NCBI GenBank assembly: GCA_003550325.1
Contig: QKWP01000206.1
Location: 261,216 to 325,215, forward strand
Reading direction: 5' to 3'
From: Gigaspora rosea
Taxonomy: Eukaryota > Glomeromycota > Glomeromycetes > Diversisporales > Gigasporaceae
DNA length: 64,000 bases
Part shown: piece by piece, positions 32,850 through 41,559 of the stretch
Layout of the letters: the number at the start of each line of letters is the position of its first letter
Numbering within the stretch: position 1 is the stretch's first letter
Notes under the pieces: generated by a model
What the model was told of the DNA's origin: nothing
The model's database searches: none
The model's input: the letters and a program-made list of their open reading frames with translations, nothing else
Translations under genes and position numbers: made by a program

Positions 32850-35800
32850 CCTCAGATTATCAAGCTCAAATTAGCAACCTTGAACGTGAAAGGGATAAAT
32901 GACAGAGGCAAGCAAAAAAATACGTTTACTTTGATAAAATCGTACAAACTGGACATCATTTGCCTGCAAGAAACCAACTTAAATAATAAGACATGGAGAT
33001 TTTCCTAAAAAACAATGGATACACGAGGCAATTTGGTCTAATAAGGCAGCAATCCTGACAGGCAACAAGGATATAGAATTCTTTATCACGAAAATAACCC
33101 ACGGGGGAAGAATTATCGAGACAGAATTTACCTTTAAAGGACAAGAGTGTCATATCACTAATATCTATGCGCCGACGAACTTCCCAGACAGAGTAAAGTT
33201 TCTCAAATTTTGGACCCGGTGATAAAACAAGGAGCAATAAATATTATGGCAGGAGATTTGAACATCAATCTGGACCTGCTAAATAACCGGATCAGTCAAG
33301 CCTCTCCGCAACACGATCCTTCAAGAAAGCTGCTAGCAGGACTAACACATGACTTTATCAATGTGGCAGATTGCTCAGAGGAAGAACCGTTTTTAATGTA
33401 TTTCCAAAATGCTCAAGGAGGACAAACAATGGCTACCTGTATAGATTATATCTTTGTGGAGGAAGGATATGGGCACCTAGTCAATGAGGTTGCTCTATGC
33501 TTTGGAAACTCAGATCATATGCTTCTAGAATGTTCTCTCATGTTCTCAAATAAAAGCGGACATAGCCTGCTACGGAGGCTTGATAAAGAAAGTCTCGAAA
33601 ATGAAAGGATCTTGGAGGAGGTAATAAGGGAACTAGAGGAGGAGAGTTCCACACAGGACTGGGACCTTTGTAAGTTAAATATCCAGTCAATTATCAGAGC
33701 TTTCAGAAGACCGAAACCACCTGAGAAAAAGATCGAGACTTTGCATAAGAAGATTACGAATTGTGCAATAAGTGTGGCCAAAAACCCCTTGGACGAAGTA
33801 GCCAGTCATAAACTAGAATCTTTCAGAATCCAGTTAAAGAAAGAACTGGTGCAGAAGATCGAAAGTGAAATGGATAAAAAAAGGGGAACGCTCCACCAAA
33901 TACTTCTATACCAAATATAAAGCCAGAAAATCAATAAGCTGTCAGGATAAAATCAAACCTCCAGAAAACGGTTGCCATGAAAGGAACACCCTGCGCCACA
34001 TCAGGGATTTCTATGAAAAGCTCTATGAAACCTAAGAGATCGACATGGTGGTAGTGAACAAGATTACAAATAACCTCCCACAGGTCGGTGAAGAATGGAA
34101 CCGTACCTTGATACATCCAATAGGAAAAGAAGAGATACTTCAGACAATACAGGAACTGCCGGGAAATAAATCACCAGGGACAGACGGTCTAACCCATGAA
34201 TTTTATAAAACACTGGCGGAAAAACTAGCACCAATACTGGAGGTAGTGTTTAACAATGTAATCAAAGAAAGCAGGATGCCTTTATCATGGCACAAAAACA
34301 TTTTAATCCTGATACCTAAAAGAGAGGAAAACCTGGAAGATGTTGGTAACTGGCGACCAATTTCTTTGGTCAACAGCGACGCAAAAATTTTTATGAAGAT
34401 TTTGGCAGGAAGATTAAACACCTAACCACCAAAATGGCTTTGTAGCCGGTAGACTAATCACAGACTCGGTGCTGGATATTGTTACCACTATGAGGGCCAG
34501 TAGATGAGGGCCAGTAGAAAACTTCGGATGAACATTGGCTGGTGCTGATTGATCAAGCGAAAGCTTTTGATAGGGTTAGTAGCACATTTATAAAGGTGGT
34601 AAATAACCTCTTTGCAAACCAAGAGGCTCACATCGTAGGAAGCAACAAGATCTCAAAGTCATTTAGAGTTAGCAGGGGGTATGCCAGGGTGACCCCCTGT
34701 CGCCGTTACTTTATATAATCGCTTTTGAACCACTGCTAATACAGGTCAAGGACCAAATTAGGGGTTTGCCACTGGGAAATTCATACTTTAAATTGGCGGC
34801 TTATGCTGAAGATCTCACTGTTGGGCTGGGTTCGAGCTCAGATTGAAAGAGGTTAAAAGATCTTCTACATACTTATGAAGCCGCTTCAAATGCGAAGGTA
34901 AATAAAAGAAAGACTAAGTTGATACCGTTGACTTCAACTGCGGAGAGAGTAAGCTAGAAGAGGAGGAAAAGCTTGCCAAGTGTGGGAAAGACAACTCCCT
35001 GGAAATCTTAGGCCATAAACTAAAAAGAGTCGGCTCTCCTGTGAAAGGCTTCTGGGCCAAAAAAATTGAAGAGATTAAAAGATTATTAGTAAAGTATGGT
35101 AAAAGAAATCTCTCCTTCAGGGGAAAAATATTGGTAATCAACTCCCTGACAGGAAGCAGCTGGCAGAAAATTAATGACCAACTCTCATTCTGGATTAAAC
35201 ACCTAAGTACTCTACTTTCCAAAAGTCACATGAGGATCTAGGACTGAGGGCCCCAATTCTAAGGGACCTTCTTGATGCCAGACTCATCATGGTCTAGAAG
35301 AGCCTAGTCACGAAGAACTGCACATGGGCGGTAGCACTAAGAGATATAATCGCAAAGGAGCTAAGGAAAAAGAGAAATATTTCACCTCTACAGGCCCTGA
35401 ATGCAAACCCAGTTAAACTAAAAACTTGGCCAAATGTATGGAAGCCATATATAAGAGCTTGGGGAAGAGTCAAAGGAAGAATCCTAGCTAGATCCAACTG
35501 GCCATGGGAAGAACCTGAAATTATAATGGACCAATGGATAGGCAAGCAGATTTTAACCACGAGTTATTAAACCGCTCAGAAGCAACAAGAAGTCAGGTAC
35601 CGATAGCACAGAAGAAACGAAGAACCACGTTCCGACCTGGTTGAGTCTGAATGGAATTGCAAACATAAAAAAGGTCATTATGTGGAGGCTACACCACGGG
35701 GCTTTCCCTCTAGGTTACCATACCAAACACATGGGGGAAAATAAAAATAGTAACTGTCTATGGTGCGAGAGCAGTACCCAGAGCCAAGAACATTTTGGCA

Positions 35801-35976
35801 TCACATGTAAGGTCAGTAAGATCTTCTGGGAGAAAGCATATAGTAATTTGAACTTGGAGGAGGAGGACACTCCACCAAAAACGATAGAAGACATCTTTTC
35901 CGCAGACAATATTCAAAACTCCGGCAAGAAAGAGGCAGTTTTATGGTTACACATGATAGTCGTCTACGAACTCTAG
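32847..35976 (+). pseudogene. LINE-A6 ORF2: endonuclease-RT-finger, broken
   Basis: ATG 32847 (MPQIIKLKLATLNVKG). Endonuclease motifs: CLQETN, AGDLNIN, CIDYIFVEEGYG and NSDHMLLE (33210-33920 frame). RT: GNKSPGTDGLTHEFYK and NWRPISLVNSDAKIF (34045-34425). Then a short deletion near 34423, a local duplication (GAGGGCCAGTAG twice near 34495-34515), motif A (DQAKAFDRV), and motif C decayed to YAED (34800-34810). The C-terminal finger CLWC-X7-H-X4-C reads at 35757-35810. Stops at former Trp codons: 34844, 35295 and 35974. Same subfamily as A7 and A8. Confidence 0.88.
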
Positions 35977-36185
35977 TGTATGTTCGCAGTGTATAAGTGT
36001 GGTAAAGAAAGCTTGTCCTGTGACACAGCGATTTGGCGCATGAGTTACAGGCTAACAAGTGAATTTAAGGTCCTGAAGACAGGACTAATAAAGGGCTCAA
36101 ACAAGTGAAGATCGAAATTCGCTTGCATTAGAATAGATAGTTAAATAGCTAGTATACTGAATCGATATGTATTAAACATTGAATT

Positions 36186-36250
36186 ATAATAAAGAGCGCC
36201 AAACATGCCACAACAGCCTTGTGAGCTGACGGGTTAAAATAAAAAAAAAA
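36186..36250 (+). other. LINE-A6 3' tail hairpin
   Basis: AATAAAGAGCGCC followed by a hairpin (CACAA-loop-TTGTG) and GACGGGTTAAAATA plus A-run. The TTAA here is the exact target used by a MITE in the paralogous tail of A7. Confidence 0.6.
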
Positions 36251-36265
36251 AAAATAGAAATTGGA

Positions 36266-36722
36266 TTTTTAAAGTTAAATGTGTAAATAATTTGCTACCA
36301 ACATTGCATGTATTAAATAGAAGAAATAGTAGTATATATAGCGATAATGCTTGTATTATTTGTTGGAGGGAAATGGAAACTATGGACCACCTAGCTGAAT
36401 GCTCAGTGTTACAGCCGCTTTGGGATACTTTTGAAAAAGAGATATGCAAACTCATCAAAAAACTGGCAGAGTTGGATGGAAAACAACTAAACGTGACAAC
36501 CGTAAGGGACACTGTGTTCGGAGTACAACTGAAGGAAAGAGCTACCGTAAGGAAAGAATTAATGTGAGGTCTAGTAACCAAGTCAGTCGTAGAGGCGATA
36601 GATGTTGCGACCGGATATATGGGCAAAACGACAAAATACATTCAGGCTATATAGTTAAACAGTTCAAGAAGCAGTTCCACAAGCACATCTGGAGCTTCCG
36701 TTGCGAACTGTTAATGGACTGA
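36266..36722 (+). pseudogene. LINE-B1 C-terminal part (after the A6 insertion)
   Basis: Resumes the LINE-B protein: LNRRNSSIYSDNACIICW, then MDHLAECSVLQPLWDTFEKE, matching B2 (RRRKDIYSDSNCISYKN, YLLECSKYEDLWNNLEE). The finger is CIIC-X7-H-X4-C-like, with B2 having lost the second Cys. A stop near 36567 and frame changes break it. The C-terminal finger may bind the RNA tail (family inference). Confidence 0.75.
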
Positions 36723-36738
36723 AAAAAGACCAGAGATA

Positions 36739-37068
36739 CAGTCAACCAACCTCCATAAATGCAATACCTCTCTAAATGCACGTTTTTTTCTATTCCTTAA
36801 AATGTTATTAGTGCTAAATGCACGTTCTATATTCTGTAAATACACGTTTTCTTGAATAACATTTTATATCACACTAACCTCCCTAAATGCACGTGGCCAA
36901 TCAAATTTTAGTATTTAAGATAGTTTATACAGTTTTAGTAGAAGTTACACAAACTTGGTAATCTAATTTTTAAAAGCTGCAATTTAATTGGCTCTCTCTA
37001 AATGCAAACCTCTCTAAATGCACGTTGTAGGCTTGTCCCTACAAGTTGCATTTATGGAGGGTTAACTG
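36739..37068 (+). mobile_element. pogo-type MITE, copy 1 (330 bp)
   Basis: TA on both sides (36737-36738, 37069-37070); ends CAGTCAACC and GGGTTAACTG, with CTCCATAAATGCAA in each TIR. The motif CTCYCTAAATGCACGT recurs several times, the pattern expected of transposase-binding subterminal repeats. Nearly identical, in opposite orientation, to 40130-40471. It sits in the LINE-B1 3' region. Confidence 0.92.
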
Positions 37069-37570
37069 TATATCAAAAGAGGACAAAAGACATAAAAGAA
37101 GAAGAAGCAAAGAGACAGAAGAACAAGTCGCAGCAGAAAAGGAGAATAAGTGACCTCGCAAAAGAATGCAAACAGAAAGTAGTCAAGAACGGAAACTCAA
37201 GAAAAAGAAAGAGAAAGAAGAGATCATGAGAACGAAGGATAATATAGTCAAAAATTGGATAGTATGGGGAAAGAAACCAGCATGGTCTTCTTTGCTCAAA
37301 GTTAGACAAGTAAATGATTAAGCATTCTTGACAAGGCATACAACGGCCAGTTAATGATCATCGGGAGCTAATCTTACAGATTACAAAATTCTTAGCAAGG
37401 TAAGAATACGAAGTAAAACAGAAAGTTGTTTTGGCAGGTCGCATTGGGCATTAGCTTGGTGAGTCATTATTAGATAGAACATAAGACAGGTAGAATATAC
37501 ACTAGTGTAATTTACTTTGTAGTTCAAATAATTAATAAAAACAAGACTGCTTAAAAAAAAAAAAAAATAA

Positions 37571-37692
37571 ACCAGGTATAAAAAAGCACTGTATATCTTA
37601 TCACTAATTAAGATTAAATTTATACTTAGTAGTGCTTTGTCTTTAAAGTTCAAAGTGCAGTAGTAATAATATAATATTCAATTTATTTATAA
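37571..37692. other. Short AT-rich spacer
   Basis: Nothing recognisable between the LINE-B1 tail and the next MITE. Confidence 0.35.
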
Positions 37693-38109
37693 TAGTGATA
37701 CAAATCGATGAAAACTTTTCAATCGATTAGTTGATAGATCATTTTATCCAACTAATCGATTAATCGATTTTATTCAACTAATCGATTAGTTGGCCGATCG
37801 ATTAATTGACTAATCGATTAATCGAATAGTTGACTAATTGATTGACCAATTGATTAATTGAAACGAAACTTGGTAAAATACACGTAAGGTAGCAACTGAA
37901 ATCAGCCGGGCTAATATTCCTATATAATCGGTTGATTAAACAACCAATTGACTAATCGATAATTAGTCAATTAATCAATTAGGTGGCCAATTGATTAATC
38001 GATTGGTTGACTAATCGATTAACCGATTATGTTTGGTCTGTAAAATTCAAATCAATTAGTTGTCAACTTTACAACTAATCGATTAATTCAATTTTGATTT
38101 GTATCACTA
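37693..38109. mobile_element. hAT-type MITE, second ATCGATTA copy (417 bp)
   Basis: Perfect 8-bp duplication ATTTATAA (37685-37692, 38110-38117). Ends TAGTGATACAAATCGAT and the inverse. Interior as in 32266-32673, about 85-90% alike by eye. Confidence 0.92.
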
Positions 38110-38142
38110 ATTTATAAATAATTTTATTGTTTATATTTAATT

Positions 38143-38245
38143 TAGACATTTGGTCACATAGTATTTATTTAGTCAACTATTTAGACATTCAGTCACATAG
38201 TATTTATTTAGTCAACTATTTAGACATTTAGTCAAATTTATACTT
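38143..38245. repeat. 39-bp tandem repeat, about 2.5 copies
   Basis: TTTAGACATTYRGTCACATA then GTATTTATTTAGTCAACTA, repeated at 38143 and 38182, with a partial third unit. Confidence 0.7.
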
Positions 38246-39158
38246 TTGATATTTCAAAAAAAAATAATATCATGTCAAAATATATTTAGACACTAATTGC
38301 CTAAATGGTTGACTAAATTAAGTATTTCGACTAACAACATTAGATTCTACTGATTGACCAAGCCAAAGCTTTTAATAGAGTTAATCACGAATTTCTAGCC
38401 CTTATAATGGAAAAAATGAAATTTGAAAAGAAAATAATAAAAATAATAAAAGACCTCTTCAAAAGTCAAGTAGCTCATATTGTTGGGAGCATGTCCATTT
38501 TTTCTCAATTTATGGTGGGGCATGGGGTGAGACAAAGTGATCCTCTCTCCCTCTGCTTTACATACTAGCATTTGAACTGCTATTATTAAAGATTGACAAG
38601 AAGATCAGAGGAATACCTCTAGGCTCTTATTGTTTTTTTAAACTTACGGCATACGCCAATGATCTTTCTCTAGATGTTGGCACCTCTCTGATTAGGAAAC
38701 CATAACAAAGGTGTTGGAAGATTATGAAAAAGCCTCAAATGCTAAAATAAACAAGAAAAAAAAATCCAAATTAGTCCCACTAACGTCTTTTGCAGAATAT
38801 GTAAACCTGCCAGGGGAAGATCACTACGAAAAGATCTCTGAACAAACCCTATTTAAACTATTAGGCTTTGAAGCTTTAAAGGATGGTTCACCTAAACAAA
38901 GACTATGGGAGAAAAACTGTCATCAAAATAAAGGCCCAAATAGAAAAGTTAAATGCAAGAAACCTATCATTCAGGGGAAAATAATGCTGGCCAAGTTCTA
39001 ATTCTTTCTAGAATGTTGTATGCTGCCTACATTCCATCTCCCAAAAGAAACATGTGTTAGCAATCAATGATCTCATTTCAAATTGGATTAAGCGTTCCTT
39101 CCCAGATATGTGACATTCCAAAAGAACCTGGATAAAGGGGGTCTGGGTGCTCCTGTCA

Positions 39159-39855
39159 TAGGGATGTTAAGTCATTCAAATGAACTGGGTCTGAACCTGG
39201 TTCAAACTACCCTTTTTAGCCGTTCATTCAAAGAAAAATTGACAACAAGTTCTTGAACCAGTTTTATAATCTAGTTTATAACCTGATTTATAAACCCAGT
39301 TTATAAACTTAGCTTATAAAACTTGGTTGAAAACTCAGCTTATATGAACCTGGTTATAACAAAATTGTAATATGTACGATAAAGAAATTACATATTGGTA
39401 AATTAAGTAATACTGATACGGCATGTCGAATCTTTGTATGAAAGTACACACATACATATTATTCATGTTTAGAAAAACATTTTGTCAACCAAAGTTACAG
39501 CTTAATTTGTTAGACATACATAGTTTTGTTAGCGTGAAACTTCAAGGTTTCATCCAACTATAAATTTAACATTTATCGTGACTAAGTAGGAAAATAATTA
39601 TCCAGGCAGGTCAGACAATATTTGACCTGCCTGGATAATTATTTTCTTACTAGATAATAGCTCTAGTGAACTTAGGTTCATGAACTAGAGTTTGAACTTC
39701 AAAGTTAACCTCAAGTTCATACTTTAAGTTTATGAACTCAAGTTTAAACTTTAAAATTGAATTGAAGTTTATAAACTTCAGTTCAGTTCATTTTTTTCTT
39801 TGAACTTTATGGGACTGAACCGGAACTGAACTGAAAGAACCACTTAACATCCCTA
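39159..39855. mobile_element. hAT-type MITE, 697 bp
   Basis: Perfect 8-bp duplication TCCTGTCA (39151-39158, 39856-39863); terminal repeats TAGGGATGTTAAGT and the exact inverse. Subterminal regions repeat GAACTTGGTTTATAAAC-like motifs. No coding capacity. Inserted in LINE-A9. Confidence 0.94.
39586..39650. repeat. Perfect hairpin within the 697-bp MITE
   Basis: Stem ATAATTATCCAGGCAGGTCA with its full inverse and an 8-base spacer, about 27 bp of pairing. It may be a nested tiny inverted-repeat element. Confidence 0.7.
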
Positions 39856-40129
39856 TCCTGTCATCCAGAGCATGTTGAATGTGAGACTTATCATGATATG
39901 GAAATGCTTATGTACAAGCAGTTCCACCTAGGCCTATTTCAAAAAAGAATCAATTTCAGAGAAAATTAGAGCCAAAAGGAACCTTAGCGTTCTACAAGCA
40001 CTAAAATCAATCCCTGTTAGTATGAAAGCTTGGCAAAAGGAATGGAGGGGTCACGTGCATACTTGGATAAAACTAAAGAGCGACATCGCAATCACAAGAA
40101 ACTGGCCTTGGTCATTGGAGGAAATGATA

Positions 40130-40471
40130 TAGTCAACTCTCCATAAATGCAACTCATAGGGACAAGCCTACAACGTGCATTTAGGGAGGTTTGCATTTAG
40201 AGAGAGCCAATTAAATTGCAGCTTTTAAAAATTAGATTATCAAGTTTGTGTAACTTCTACTAAAACTGTATAAACTATCTTAAATACTAAAATTTGATTG
40301 GCCACGTGCATTTAGGGAGGTTAGTGTGATATAAAATGTTATTCAAGAGAACGTGTATTTACAGAATATAGAACGTGCATTTAGCACTAATAACATTTTA
40401 AGGAATAGAAAAAAACGTGCATTTAGAGAGGTATTGCATTTATGGAGGTTGCATTTATGGAGGGTTGACTG
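40130..40471 (-). mobile_element. pogo-type MITE, copy 2 (342 bp, inverted)
   Basis: Reverse-orientation copy of 36739-37068, about 97% alike by eye, with a 13-bp duplication (CCTCCATAAATGC) in one end. TA at 40128-40129 and 40472-40473; the first TIR base is mutated C to T. It splits LINE-A9. Confidence 0.9.
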
Positions 40472-40529
40472 TAATTGACAAAAATAACAGCCTTGAAATG
40501 ACAGTCAAATGGATTGTGCACAAATTCGG

Positions 40530-40769
40530 GGGATGTCTAAAGCAGAGGCAAATCATGTGATCAACCGCCAATCAAATTATAGAATTTTGATGATCATTGA
40601 CGAAGCAAAACAAAAAATAAAAGCAAACCTACTTTGATATGTTAATCAAAAATGTCGGGAAAGCAATTTTGCTTATATATACCTAATCTAACCCTAATAT
40701 AGAATAACCCTAACCCTAAAGTTAATTGAAAAATTATTAAATATGAGTTGCCTTCGCTTTGGATGTCCC
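40530..40769. mobile_element. MULE-like MITE, 240 bp
   Basis: Perfect 9-bp duplication CAAATTCGG (40521-40529, 40770-40778). Terminal repeats GGGATGTCTAAAGC and the inverse of GGGACATCCAAAGC, continuing as RAGGCAAMTCA. The 9-bp duplication points to a Mutator-like mover (inference). Inserted in LINE-A9. The CCCTAACCCTAA inside is too short to be telomeric. Confidence 0.85.
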
Positions 40770-40813
40770 CAAATTCGGACAATCAACCATTGGACAACTT
40801 TTTTTTATTTTAA

Positions 40814-41318
40814 GGGTAGAGTCCAATGTTGATCATTTTCATATAAAATTGATGTACGAAAAAAATTTACATAGGTATTACAAAAACGCCACATATAAAA
40901 ATTTTTTAAATTGCAATCAATTTTAATCAAAAAATTGGTAGCGTATAGATCAATTCCTTCCTTTTATAGTAGTAAACCTTTAAATGCTTGTACTATTTAA
41001 AAAAACCTATATTTATATATCATAAAGTTCTCTGTGGTGACCACAAATTCTCTGTGGTGACACAAAATCGATGATCCTGATTGGTTATATCATATGATTT
41101 TTGTAACCAATTTGTAATACCCGATCTTTAAATATGTGTTTCTCTGTGAGGATTTAACCAATTTTAATAATTTTACTACTGTTAGAATCAGAAAAACCTA
41201 TTCTACAATTTTTTTTAGAAATTAAAGTAGTTTACTTAATATAATATTTTTTAATTTTAAAAAGAAAAAAATTTTACCATTTGTTTTATATATAATTTGC
41301 AAATAGTGTACTCTACCT
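40814..41318. mobile_element. TTAA-flanked (piggyBac-like) MITE, 505 bp
   Basis: TTAA at 40810-40813 and 41319-41322; ends GGGTAGAGT and ACTCTACCT. The uninterrupted site is the GACGGGTTAAAATAAAA tail of LINE-A6, so the insertion and TTAA duplication are directly seen. TTAA duplication is the piggyBac signature (family knowledge). Related copies at 57718-58091 and around 56691. Confidence 0.9.
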
Positions 41319-41559
41319 TTAACCCGTCAGCTCACAAGGCCATTGGAGCGCGTTTGGTGCTCTTTATTTTAATTCAATGTTTAATACATATCAATTATAG
41401 TATACTAGCTATTTTAACTATCTATTCTAATGCAAGCGAATTTCGAACTTTGCTTGTTTGAGCCCTTTATTATCCTGTCTTCAGGACCTTAAATTCATTT
41501 GTCAGCCTGTAACTCATGCGGTGAATCGCTGCGTTACAGGACAAGACTTCTTTACCCTA

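Larger units (their letters stand above)
30591..36250 (+). mobile_element. LINE-A copy A6, full length with target duplication
   Basis: Best-bounded LINE-A. It is flanked by AAAATAGAGATTGGA (30576-30590) and AAAATAGAAATTGGA (36251-36265), a 15-bp duplication with one mismatch. 5' motif GATCTACACACACTCTCTC at 30593; leader hairpin GGGGCTTGTCCC (30700); ORF1; linker; ORF2; 3' UTR with AATAAAGAGCGCC, stem CACAA/TTGTG, then GGGTTAAAATA plus A-run. A hAT MITE sits at 32266-32673. Many stops come from TGG codons. Inserted in LINE-B1 in the same orientation. Confidence 0.93.
27900..37565 (+). mobile_element. LINE-B copy B1, split by LINE-A6 and MITEs
   Basis: A different non-LTR family: RT, RNase H and C-terminal finger, 5'-truncated near 27900. 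It is interrupted by a hairpin MITE (28108-28324), LINE-A6 (30591-36250) and a pogo MITE (36739-37068). The 3' UTR (37069-37565) ends AATAAAAACAAGACTGC, then an A-run; B2 ends in the related GTGTTGGCGAGACTGCC form. Confidence 0.82.
38341..40529 (+). pseudogene. LINE-A9 ORF2, RT and thumb fragments
   Basis: Starts abruptly inside RT motif A (LIDQAKAFNRVNHEF), then MEKMKFEKKIIKIIKDLFKS and motif B decayed (GVRQ, then a frameshift). Motif C reads AYANDLSL with the first Asp of YADD changed to Asn. 38711-39001 carries LEDYEKASNAKINKKKKSKL and ISEQTLFKLLGFEALKDG, closest to A3. The thumb resumes at 39864 after the hAT MITE and again at 40474 (MTVKWIVHKF) after the pogo MITE. Many stops; clearly dead. 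Confidence 0.8.

Noticed and set aside
36292..36722. Stand-alone zinc-finger gene
   Set aside because: It is the C-terminal part of LINE-B1 displaced by the LINE-A6 insertion, and matches LINE-B2.
40690..40725. Telomere-like CCCTAACCCTAA
   Set aside because: Two to three units only, within a 240-bp MULE-like MITE.
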